Counted from the stretch's first letter, positions 8,042-14,338 are shown. The stretch: 14,338 nucleotides of DNA from UBA2450 sp045132035 (GCA_045132035.1 JBGURM010000050.1:1-14338), one strand, 5' to 3'. The notes: a model not told the origin generated them from the letters alone. Made by a program: numbers and translations.

Positions 8042-8914
8042 ATGTTTGATATTGTTAAAGATTATAGCGCTCAATTAGTAATTATTGATCAAACACTTAC
8101 AGCTTTTGGAACTGAGTTTTACACAAAAATATGTGTTGATGTAGAAGTAGTGAAAAACCAAAGAGATAATGATTTTAGACATTATATCTTTAACACTGTT
8201 AATGCAAAAATCAGAAGTTATTTAACTAATACTTCTTATTCATTAGATAAGAAATATGAATCCGCTAACTTTATTATGATGTCAGCGATTTTAGAATTTT
8301 TTCATAATCCAGAATTTGAACTAGATGATGAAGACATTTCTCTTATGTCTAATAATTTAAATCTAGAAAACGCTCACAATACTTTAACTGAACATTTTAA
8401 AAACAAATATGGTGAAGATAAAGTTAATCATTATTTAAAACTTTATGATGAATTTATTTCTCCAATGAGTTTTGCTTTAAGTGTTTATACAAACTATAAA
8501 TCCGCTAAAGGAAATGGCTTTTTAACACAGCAACATCTTGACACTTTTAAGATGATTATGGGTAAGGAATTTATGGAGTCTGCATATGAAAATAGCGGGG
8601 AACCTACAAGTTCTGGCTCTCAAAATACCTCAAGTTCAACTTCTTCTACTAAGGCAGGATGTTATGTAGCAACTTGTGTATATCATTCATATGATTGTCC
8701 AGAAGTTTGGGCGTTAAGAAGATATCGAGACTACTATTTAAAAGAACATTTATTTGGAAGATTATTTATTAAAGTCTACTATGCGATTAGCCCAACTGTT
8801 GTTAAATGGTTTGGAAAAACCAAATGGTTTAATAACGTTTTCAAAAAGTATTTGGATAGAAAAGTTAATAGACTAATTGAAAGTGGTTATTCAACCAGTC
8901 AATATTACGATTAA
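8042..8914 (+). CDS. Protein of unknown function with C-terminal CFI-box module
   Basis: The 290-residue product has three parts. Residues 1-184 are a mostly helical, charged domain I do not recognise. Residues 185-205 are a Ser/Thr/Gly-rich linker. Residues 206-285 match the CFI-box type C-terminal module seen behind many unrelated N-termini in Firmicutes: CYVATCVYHSYDCPEVWALR (207-226), then YRDYYL, FGRLFIKVYYAISP and a WFG-KWF segment. Cysteines 207, 212 and 219 lie in the box. The role of this module is unknown to me; its FGR-to-WFG stretch is amphipathic and might touch the membrane. No signal peptide is visible. AAAGGAG (8028-8034) eight bases upstream supports the start. The gene stands alone between two terminators. 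No good promoter fits in the 20 bases after the first; a weak candidate (TTGTAG 7961-7966, TATTCT 7983-7988) lies before it, or readthrough supplies the transcript. Confidence 0.8.
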   Translation: MFDIVKDYSAQLVIIDQTLTAFGTEFYTKICVDVEVVKNQRDNDFRHYIFNTVNAKIRSYLTNTSYSLDKKYESANFIMMSAILEFFHNPEFELDDEDISLMSNNLNLENAHNTLTEHFKNKYGEDKVNHYLKLYDEFISPMSFALSVYTNYKSAKGNGFLTQQHLDTFKMIMGKEFMESAYENSGEPTSSGSQNTSSSTSSTKAGCYVATCVYHSYDCPEVWALRRYRDYYLKEHLFGRLFIKVYYAISPTVVKWFGKTKWFNNVFKKYLDRKVNRLIESGYSTSQYYD

Positions 8915-8920
8915 AAGAAA

Positions 8921-8948
8921 AACGAGATTCAAATCTCGTTATTTTTTT
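8921..8948. terminator. Bidirectional intrinsic terminator
   Basis: Eight-base arms AACGAGAT (8921-8928) and ATCTCGTT (8933-8940) enclose a TCAA loop. On the plus strand seven T residues follow (8942-8948), ending the CFI-box gene. On the minus strand the same stem is followed by T-rich sequence (complement of 8912-8924), ending the tRNA-Gln transcript. One element therefore serves both converging units. Confidence 0.85.
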
Positions 8949-8952
8949 ATAG

Positions 8953-9028
8953 TGGCTGGGGTACTTGGATTCGAACCAAGGAAGTGTCTGGTTCAGAGCC
9001 AGATGCCTTACCGCTTGGCTATACCCCA
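8953..9028 (-). tRNA. tRNA-Gln, anticodon CUG
   Basis: A full cloverleaf of 76 bases with the 3' CCA encoded. The acceptor stem TGGGGTA pairs perfectly with TACCCCA. The D stem is GCC/GGC with loop AAGCGGTAA, and the anticodon stem is TCTGG/CCAGA around loop CTCTGAA, giving anticodon CTG (codon CAG, glutamine). The T stem is CTTGG/CCAAG with loop TTCGAAT. The discriminator base is G. By this fold the variable loop has six bases (CACTTC), one more than usual. The acceptor stem starting with T (a weak first pair) and the D arm agree with bacterial glutamine tRNAs. Its 5' end is one base after the stop codon of the upstream minus-strand gene, so it must be cut from that gene's mRNA. Confidence 0.95.
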
Positions 9029-9029
9029 A

Positions 9030-10154
9030 TTAATATGCAAAGTCGTCAGAAAGACGAACTTCAACTACACCAGGAACTTCTTCTTGGAGAATTACTTCCA
9101 CTAAATCTTTGATGTCATTATATGCATAGGAGCATCCTTGGCATGCACCTTGCATTCTGACATAGACAACTCCATCGACGAAAGAAACAAATTCACAGTC
9201 TCCTCCATCTTTTCTTAAGAAATGTCTAACTTTATCTAATGTTGAAATGATTAATCTAATTGTATCATCTTCAACTTCTTTATCTTTGACCTCTAAATGA
9301 TATCCGTCATAAGCATCTTTAGCATTTGCTAAAAAGTGATTTGCTACTTCTAAGAAGCTGAATTGATGTTTTTCTCCTTCACCACGATAGTGTTTAGTGA
9401 TAGCGACGTTATACCATTGTAGAGAAACAAACATTCTCCAAAGATAATATCTTTTGATTTGATCTTCAGTAGGTTTGTTGTCGAAATAGTGGTCTAATAG
9501 TTTTCTTCCTTCAGAAACAACCCCGTTACCGAAAGTAGCAATATCATAGATTTCATCGTTATTACCAACGAACTCAAAATCGATTAAGAAATAATTTCCA
9601 TTTAAGTCTTTAACAATATTACTTCTTTGAGCGTCGTTATGTGATAAGGATAATAATTGTCTTTCTAAATAGCTTTGTTTATCAAAGACAAATTTTCTAA
9701 GTTCTTGATAAATTGGAGATGCTTCTTGGAAAGAAAGAGCTTCTTTTTCATATCCAATAAATCTTTCAAAAGGATTATAGTCTTCTCTAGAAAGCATAAT
9801 GGATCTATGAAGTTTCTTTAATAATTCAGCAATTTTCTTATAATCAAAATCAGCAATCTTATCGATTGAACTTCCTTCAATATAACGGTTCATTTTAATA
9901 CCGGTAGTGGTGTCAAAATAAACGTTTTCACTAGTGATACCTAATTCATAGGCAATTCTTTGATTTTCTTTTTCAAGAGGACGATCGACCATTTCGTTAG
10001 CCTGTTCGGTTGGAATATATAAAATATATTGTTTTCCTTCTTTATCTTTAACAAGGTAGGAAATGTTCATCATTCCGCCTAATACTTCGTGGACGATTTC
10101 CGCTCCGTCACCGAGTATTTTATTAATTAAATTTTTAATTTCTTCGTTTGTCAT
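9030..10154 (-). CDS. Choline-kinase-like phosphotransferase fused to a NifU C-terminal Fe-S scaffold domain
   Basis: A 374-residue two-domain protein. Residues 1 to about 285 form an aminoglycoside-phosphotransferase/choline-kinase (LicA-like) fold. The glycine-rich nucleotide loop is LGGMMN (25-30), the catalytic loop HNDAQRSN (172-179) fits HxDxxxxN, and the metal-binding IDFEFVG (191-197) is followed by DIA (204-206). Residues about 297-374 match the NifU C-terminal domain: LDKVRHFLRKDGGD (306-319), DGVVYVRMQGACQGC (327-341) with the CxxC cysteines 338 and 341, and a PGVVEV end. The first domain would phosphorylate choline, ethanolamine or another small alcohol; the second would hold or deliver an Fe-S cluster. 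Why they are joined is unknown. No ATG, GTG or TTG in frame was found between residues about 271 and 310, so a separate NifU product by internal start is unlikely. There is no Shine-Dalgarno site; a promoter lies seven bases before the ATG. tRNA-Gln follows one base after the stop. Confidence 0.88.
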   Translation of the reverse strand: MTNEEIKNLINKILGDGAEIVHEVLGGMMNISYLVKDKEGKQYILYIPTEQANEMVDRPLEKENQRIAYELGITSENVYFDTTTGIKMNRYIEGSSIDKIADFDYKKIAELLKKLHRSIMLSREDYNPFERFIGYEKEALSFQEASPIYQELRKFVFDKQSYLERQLLSLSHNDAQRSNIVKDLNGNYFLIDFEFVGNNDEIYDIATFGNGVVSEGRKLLDHYFDNKPTEDQIKRYYLWRMFVSLQWYNVAITKHYRGEGEKHQFSFLEVANHFLANAKDAYDGYHLEVKDKEVEDDTIRLIISTLDKVRHFLRKDGGDCEFVSFVDGVVYVRMQGACQGCSYAYNDIKDLVEVILQEEVPGVVEVRLSDDFAY

Positions 10155-10161
10155 AGAGTTT

Positions 10162-10170
10162 ATTATAGCA
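10162..10170 (-). promoter_or_regulatory. Extended -10 promoter, leaderless start of the phosphotransferase-NifU gene
   Basis: Read on the minus strand, these bases are TGCTATAAT, a perfect extended -10 (TGn plus TATAAT). No convincing -35 is present, which extended -10 promoters tolerate. Only seven bases separate it from the ATG at 10154, so transcription should begin at or next to the start codon. This explains the missing Shine-Dalgarno site. Confidence 0.6.
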
Positions 10171-10187
10171 CTTAGATATAATTTTCA

Positions 10188-10193
10188 TATAAA
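10188..10193 (+). promoter_or_regulatory. Possible -10 box of the vanZ-like/ABC operon
   Basis: TATAAA lies 13 bases before the ATG of the VanZ-like gene; another candidate, TATAAT, is at 10177-10182. No good -35 is seen for either. Whichever is used, it lies within the 52 bases between two divergent start codons, so the two units share one regulatory region. Confidence 0.3.
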
Positions 10194-10206
10194 ATTATTT
10201 CTATCT

Positions 10207-10719
10207 ATGAAAAAGAATACTATTTTATTTTATATATTTCTTGTCTTAGCGGTTGCAATTAACGTCTTTATTATTGTTGAAGGAGCGACCGCGGGTGATA
10301 GGAGTGCTTCTCAAAGTTTTGGGTTTACTCAAATGTTTATTGATTTTGTTAAAACATTCGCTCCAGACTCACCAATAGTGACTGATCCAGACACTACCCA
10401 CGCGGTAATAAGAAAATTAGTTGGTCACTTTGGACTATTTGGAGTCAGTGGAATTATCACAACAGTGGACTTCCTACTTATTAAAGACGCTTTAAATAGC
10501 AAAAAAAGAATAGTAATTATTGGATCTTTATCAGTGGGACTAGTTGTTGCTTTTGTTTCCGAATTAGCACAGCTATTTACTCCAGGAAGATATTTCTCAA
10601 TGATTGATGTATTAATTGATTTCTCTGGTTATTTATTATTTGGAGGAATCACCTTTGCTATTTTCTATTTAGTAAATAGACACAAGGAGAAGAAAAATAA
10701 TGTTTCTACTATGGGGTAA
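10207..10719 (+). CDS. VanZ-like family integral membrane protein
   Basis: A 170-residue membrane protein with hydrophobic segments at about 5-25, 71-92, 102-120 and 136-157. The family hallmarks are RKxxxH (69-74) and SELAQLFTPGR (118-128) followed by Asp134; the usual Asn in the last motif is Asp138 here. VanZ gives low-level teicoplanin resistance in enterococci, but most family members have no proven role; an envelope function is likely. I start at the ATG at 10207, where a Lys-Lys and the first membrane segment follow at once. The open frame extends back to 10063, but that part lies antisense to the divergent gene and encodes an atypical N-terminus. No Shine-Dalgarno site precedes 10207. 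The last 20 bases overlap the next gene, so it is coupled to the ABC exporter pair. Confidence 0.82.
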   Translation: MKKNTILFYIFLVLAVAINVFIIVEGATAGDRSASQSFGFTQMFIDFVKTFAPDSPIVTDPDTTHAVIRKLVGHFGLFGVSGIITTVDFLLIKDALNSKKRIVIIGSLSVGLVVAFVSELAQLFTPGRYFSMIDVLIDFSGYLLFGGITFAIFYLVNRHKEKKNNVSTMG

Positions 10720-12490
10720 GTACATTAGACAATATTATCCAAGATTTTTAATCTTCTTTTTGATTGGTCTTGTTGCTTTAGTAACCGTTGACTATTTCCA
10801 ATTAAGAATTCCAGAGATTATTGGAAATTTAGTTACTGAATTATCTACATATGGCACGATTGACTTGCAAAGTCAGTTCTTTATAGAAACGATTATTGAA
10901 GTTGTCGTAGTTGCAGTAGTGCTTTTTCTTGGTAGAGTCATTTGGAGATTGTCTTTATTTTATGCTTCAAAAAGAATTGAAGAGAATCTAAGAAAAGAGA
11001 TGTATTTAAAAGCTGAGAAGCTTGATGTTACTTATTATCACAATAACAAAGTTGGTAATATCATGAGCTGGGCCACTGATGACTTAGAGATGCTCCAAGA
11101 ATTTTTAGGATGGGGATCATTAATGGTGATTGATGGTTCTTTCTTAACCATTTTAGCGTTAGTTAAAATGTTCCAACTCAATTACTCTTTAGCGATTATT
11201 GCTTTAGTTCCTATTCTATTAATCGCACTCGCGGGCGCGTTATGCGAAAAGCATATGTCGCTCAGATGGAGATTAAGACAAGAAAGTAATGACCGTTTAT
11301 ATGATTTTTCACAAGAAAGTTTTACTGGAATTAGAGTTATTAAAGCCTTTGTTAAAGAAAAACAACAAATTCATAATTTTAGAAAATTAGCAGAAAGCAA
11401 TCGTGATGCGAATGTTAATTTCACATTTGTGTCTGTGTTCTTTGATGTTTTGATTGAAATTATTATTATGCTTGTTGCTTCAATTATTGTTGGTTTTGGT
11501 GGGTGGTTTGTTTATGCAACAGTAACCGGAAATCCAATTAATATTTTTGGCACTGATATTATTTTAGAAGCTGGACCTCTAGTGACTTTCCAAGGATATT
11601 TCTTCTCACTAGTTTGGCCAATGATTGCTTTAGGTCAAGTGATTACAATGTTTTCAAAAGCGAGGACTTCCTATCGAAGAATCGCAAATTTCTTAGACTT
11701 ACCAATTGAAATTAAAGAACCTGAAAATGCGATTAAAAAAGATATCACTGGAGATATTAGATTTAATCATTTCTCCTTTACTTATAAAGAGGCTAATAAA
11801 CCAGCGTTAAGCGATATTAGTTTAGAAATTAAAAAAGGTGAGTTAGTTGGTATTGTTGGCGGAGTTGGTAGTGGAAAATCAACACTCGTAAATACTTTGG
11901 TGCATCTATATAACGTTGACAAAGGACAAATATATCTTGATGAAACAGATATTATGGATTTATCTAATGAATCAATTAGAAATGCTTTTTCAATGTCTCC
12001 TCAAGACAACTTCCTATTTAGTGGATCAATTAAAGAAAATATTACCTTTGGTAATATCGATGAAGATAAATTGGAAGACGTGATTTTAAATAGTGATATC
12101 TCAAAAGACTTAGAGCTATTTGAACAAGGAGAAGATACAGTTATTGCTGAAAATGGGGCGACTGTTTCAGGTGGACAAAAACAAAGAATATCTTTAGCAA
12201 GAGCCTTTTATAAAGATTCTCCTATTTTAGTGTTAGATGATGTTGTTAGTGCGGTCGATTTAAAAACAGAAAAGACTATTCTTGCTAATTTAAGAAGAGC
12301 AAGACAAGGCAAAACCACAATTATTGTCGCTAGTAGAGTGTCTACTGTTATGGGCGTCGATAAAGTTATTGTTTTAAATAAAGGAAAACTAGAAGCTTTT
12401 GGTAGTCCAAAAGAATTAGAGAAAACTAGTGAAACATTCTCAAGAATGGTTCTTTTACAAAAATTAAGTACAGGTAGGAGGGAAAAATAA
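10700..12490 (+). CDS. Heterodimeric ABC exporter, degenerate-site subunit (BmrC/MdlA/TM287-like)
   Basis: A 596-residue half-transporter: a six-helix exporter membrane domain (about 1-330) followed by an ATPase domain (about 350-596). Visible motifs are Walker A GGVGSGKST (387-395), Q-loop Gln435 in SPQD, signature VSGGQ (489-493) and Walker B ILVLDD (509-514). The residue after the Walker B Asp is Asp514 instead of the catalytic Glu, and the H-loop reads ASRVST with Ser545 in place of His. This is the pattern of the subunit that forms the degenerate, non-hydrolysing ATP site in heterodimeric exporters. Its intact signature motif would complete the active site of the partner encoded next. 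AAGGAG (10684-10689), ten bases upstream, supports the start, which lies inside the end of the VanZ-like gene. The substrate is probably a hydrophobic drug, lipid or peptide, but this cannot be read from sequence. Confidence 0.92.
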   Translation: MFLLWGKYIRQYYPRFLIFFLIGLVALVTVDYFQLRIPEIIGNLVTELSTYGTIDLQSQFFIETIIEVVVVAVVLFLGRVIWRLSLFYASKRIEENLRKEMYLKAEKLDVTYYHNNKVGNIMSWATDDLEMLQEFLGWGSLMVIDGSFLTILALVKMFQLNYSLAIIALVPILLIALAGALCEKHMSLRWRLRQESNDRLYDFSQESFTGIRVIKAFVKEKQQIHNFRKLAESNRDANVNFTFVSVFFDVLIEIIIMLVASIIVGFGGWFVYATVTGNPINIFGTDIILEAGPLVTFQGYFFSLVWPMIALGQVITMFSKARTSYRRIANFLDLPIEIKEPENAIKKDITGDIRFNHFSFTYKEANKPALSDISLEIKKGELVGIVGGVGSGKSTLVNTLVHLYNVDKGQIYLDETDIMDLSNESIRNAFSMSPQDNFLFSGSIKENITFGNIDEDKLEDVILNSDISKDLELFEQGEDTVIAENGATVSGGQKQRISLARAFYKDSPILVLDDVVSAVDLKTEKTILANLRRARQGKTTIIVASRVSTVMGVDKVIVLNKGKLEAFGSPKELEKTSETFSRMVLLQKLSTGRREK

Positions 12491-14241
12491 TGGCGGATTT
12501 ATTAGAGCATAAAAAGATTCCTACCAAGACCTTAATTAAGAGAACTTGGAAATATGTAAGATGCGAAAAGAAGGCGTTTCTTATATCGTTATTGTTTGTT
12601 TTTGCTAATGTAATGCTCGGAGTTTTAACTCCTCGTATCTCTGGATTTTTTACCGATTATATCATTCAAGACAATATCGTTTTAGAAAACATTATCTTTA
12701 TTGCATTAACATTATTCTTTGTTTCTGTTTTATCACAACTTTTCTTATTTATTGAAAGCATGATTCTCACTAAAGCTGGTCAAAGAATTGTCTATTCTTT
12801 AAGAATGGAAGTTTTTGAGCATGTTGTCAGCATGTCTCAAAATCAATTTAATGATATGGCGGTTGGTTCACTTGTTACGAGAGTTTGTTCTTATACTTCT
12901 CAGTTAAGTGAATTCTTTACTGGAACATTAGTTAAGATTATTAAAGACTTATTAACTGTCACAGTTGTTTATATTTGGATGATTGTTTTATCTCCTAAAC
13001 TTGGTTTAATCCTTTCTGGAGTAGTTATTATCATCTTTATTATTTCATTCATCTTCTCTAAACAAGTCCATAAAGTTTTCACTAAAGAAAGAGCACAGCT
13101 CTCAGATTTAAACTCCTTCTTAAATGAATCTTTATCCGGAATGAAGATTATTCAATTATTTAAAGAAGAAAAGAAATATGAAGATATCTTTAATAAAAAG
13201 AACCACGAATTCTTTAAAACTAAATATATGGTCACGATTGCTTTTTCAATCTATCGTCCGTTAGTATCTTTAATTTATATATTAACAGTCGCTTTAATTA
13301 TTTATTTTGGAGTGAGATTTGAATTATCGGCAGGAGTTATTGTCAGCTTCTATTTGTTCTTAAATTATTTCTTTGAACCTGTTCAATCTTTAGCGGACGC
13401 TTTAAATCATGTCACTAGAGCAATTAGTTCGATTGAAAGATTATATAATCTTTTCGACATTAAACCAGAAGTCGTAGATAAAGAAGGATCGATTGATGTC
13501 TTTGAATTTAAAGGAAAGATCGAATTTAAACATGTTTATTTCTCTTATGAACCAGATGTTTGGATTTTAAAGGATGTTTCTTTTGTTATTAACCCTAAAG
13601 AGACTGTCGCTTTTGTTGGGGCTACTGGAGCAGGCAAAACTACAATTCTTAATTTAATTGTTAGAAATTATGAGATTCAAAGTGGTGAAATACTTTTGGA
13701 TGATATCAATATTAATGATATTAGTCTCTCTTCATTAAGAAGAGGAGTGGGACAAATGCTTCAAGATGTCTTCTTATTTACAGGCTCTATTAAAGATAAC
13801 ATCACTCTATTTGATGATTCTTATACGGACGATGAAATTAACGCGGCAATTAAATATGTAAACGCAGATACGTTTATTGACAAATTAGATCATGGATTAA
13901 ATGAACAAATAGTGGAAAGAGGAGAAAACTTCTCTACTGGACAAAGACAATTATTATCTTTTGCGAGAACTATTATTCATAAGCCTCAAATAATGATCTT
14001 AGATGAAGCGACCGCTAATATTGATACTGAAACCGAATTAGTTATTCAAGAATCACTTAACAATATTAAAAATATTGGAACAATGTTAATTGTTGCTCAT
14101 AGATTATCAACAATTCAAAACGCTGATAAGATTATCGTTTTATCGCATGGAGAAATAATTGAAAGTGGTAACCACGAAGAGCTTGTCGCTAAAGAAGGCT
14201 ATTACTTCAATTTATATAAATTACAATTTGAAAATAATTAA
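12490..14241 (+). CDS. Heterodimeric ABC exporter, catalytic subunit (BmrD/MdlB/TM288-like)
   Basis: A 583-residue half-transporter: an exporter membrane domain with six segments (about 28-50, 66-90, 148-168, 171-190, 250-275, 280-300) and an ATPase domain (about 340-583). Walker A GATGAGKTT (377-385), Q-loop Gln425, Walker B IMILDE with catalytic Glu506, and H-loop His537 in AHRLST are all intact. The signature motif is FSTGQ (481-485) instead of LSGGQ, and it faces the partner's degenerate site. It therefore supplies the working Walker A, Walker B and His of the one competent ATP site. The ATG overlaps the TAA of the previous gene by one base, and AGGAGGG (12476-12482) sits seven bases upstream, so the two subunits should be made in equal amounts. 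The length lacks the large insertion of Bacillus BmrD and is closer to MdlB or TM288. Confidence 0.93.
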   Translation: MADLLEHKKIPTKTLIKRTWKYVRCEKKAFLISLLFVFANVMLGVLTPRISGFFTDYIIQDNIVLENIIFIALTLFFVSVLSQLFLFIESMILTKAGQRIVYSLRMEVFEHVVSMSQNQFNDMAVGSLVTRVCSYTSQLSEFFTGTLVKIIKDLLTVTVVYIWMIVLSPKLGLILSGVVIIIFIISFIFSKQVHKVFTKERAQLSDLNSFLNESLSGMKIIQLFKEEKKYEDIFNKKNHEFFKTKYMVTIAFSIYRPLVSLIYILTVALIIYFGVRFELSAGVIVSFYLFLNYFFEPVQSLADALNHVTRAISSIERLYNLFDIKPEVVDKEGSIDVFEFKGKIEFKHVYFSYEPDVWILKDVSFVINPKETVAFVGATGAGKTTILNLIVRNYEIQSGEILLDDININDISLSSLRRGVGQMLQDVFLFTGSIKDNITLFDDSYTDDEINAAIKYVNADTFIDKLDHGLNEQIVERGENFSTGQRQLLSFARTIIHKPQIMILDEATANIDTETELVIQESLNNIKNIGTMLIVAHRLSTIQNADKIIVLSHGEIIESGNHEELVAKEGYYFNLYKLQFENN

Positions 14242-14250
14242 ACGATAAAT

Positions 14251-14296
14251 TAAAAGGGGCTGTTAAGAAACCTAAAAGGTGATTAAGCCCCTTTTA
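14251..14296 (+). terminator. Long-looped hairpin after the ABC pair, probable terminator
   Basis: Eleven-base arms TAAAAGGGGCT (14251-14261) and AGCCCCTTTTA (14286-14296) pair perfectly around a 24-base loop. The loop contains a small CCT/AGG hairpin (14271-14279). The descending arm ends in TTTT and more T-rich sequence follows. The large loop is unusual for an intrinsic terminator and is shared with a repeated motif, so this may be part of a repeat element that also ends transcription. Confidence 0.5.
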
Positions 14297-14337
14297 GTTT
14301 GCGTTTTAGACTTAACAGATAAACTGTTAAGAAACCT
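14260..14337. repeat. 14-bp direct repeat with an inverted copy, at the window edge
   Basis: CTGTTAAGAAACCT occurs at 14260-14273 and again at 14324-14337. In addition, CTTAACAG (14311-14318) is the reverse complement of the first eight bases of the motif and can form a hairpin with the second copy around a five-base loop. The sequence stops here, so the full element cannot be seen. Confidence 0.6.
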
Positions 14338-14338
14338 T

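Noticed and set aside
8953..9028. tRNA-Gln as an integration site for a mobile element
   Set aside because: No integrase and no second copy of the tRNA 3' end were seen in the window.
8877..9104. Plus-strand open frame of 75 codons across the tRNA-Gln region
   Set aside because: It runs through the bidirectional terminator, antisense to the tRNA and to the end of the fusion gene. It has no ribosome site and its protein resembles nothing; it is a shadow.
10063..10206. Longer start for the VanZ-like protein at 10063
   Set aside because: This part lies antisense to the first codons of the divergent gene. The ATG at 10207 gives a typical Lys-Lys plus membrane segment start and lies just after plausible -10 boxes.
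1..14338. CRISPR array, rRNA, toxin-antitoxin or phage genes
   Set aside because: I saw no regularly spaced repeats, no rRNA-like sequence, and no transposase, integrase or phage products.

Overview
The window is AT-rich, with compact genes on the standard genetic code: every reading frame stays open without reading TGA as tryptophan, Trp codons are TGG, and all twelve coding sequences end in TAA. The gene set includes RNA polymerase delta subunit directly after argS, an NrnA-type DHH phosphoesterase, a VanZ-like protein and a BmrC/BmrD-type heterodimeric ABC exporter. Together with strong GGAGG ribosome binding sites, this points to a low-GC Firmicute of the Bacilli, possibly a small-genome Erysipelotrichales, RF39 or Acholeplasma-like lineage. 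The lineage is an inference; no rRNA is present to fix it.

Layout on the plus strand. Bases 1-2495 hold the 3' part of a MacB-like ABC transporter (ATPase plus permease in one chain). A sigma-A-like promoter then leads to ychF and ispF, which overlap by one base. A second promoter-like and palindromic region precedes argS, which opens a tight housekeeping cluster: argS, rpoE (delta), an nrnA-like gene and a cysQ-like gene, closed by a clear intrinsic terminator near 8000. Next is a lone gene of unknown function whose C-terminus carries the CFI-box module behind a Ser/Thr-rich linker. It ends at a bidirectional terminator shared with the minus-strand unit.

The minus-strand unit (10154 down to 8953) is the most unusual part of the window. 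One uninterrupted gene encodes a choline-kinase-like phosphotransferase fused to a C-terminal NifU-type Fe-S scaffold domain. A tRNA-Gln with anticodon CUG follows, starting one base after the stop codon. The gene appears to be read from an extended -10 promoter so close to the ATG that the mRNA is probably leaderless.

Divergently from it runs a three-gene plus-strand operon: a VanZ-like membrane protein that overlaps by 20 bases a pair of ABC exporter half-transporters. The pair shows the asymmetry of heterodimeric exporters: the first subunit has Asp in place of the catalytic Glu and Ser in place of the H-loop His, while the second has a degenerate signature motif. The last ~90 bases hold a long-looped GC-stem hairpin and a repeated 14-base motif that runs into the window edge, a possible intergenic repeat or mobile-element end.

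Functional themes: translation and transcription (argS, rpoE, tRNA-Gln, ychF), isoprenoid synthesis (ispF), pAp/nanoRNA turnover (the nrnA-like and cysQ-like neighbours), and envelope transport or drug defence (the ABC systems and the VanZ-like protein).
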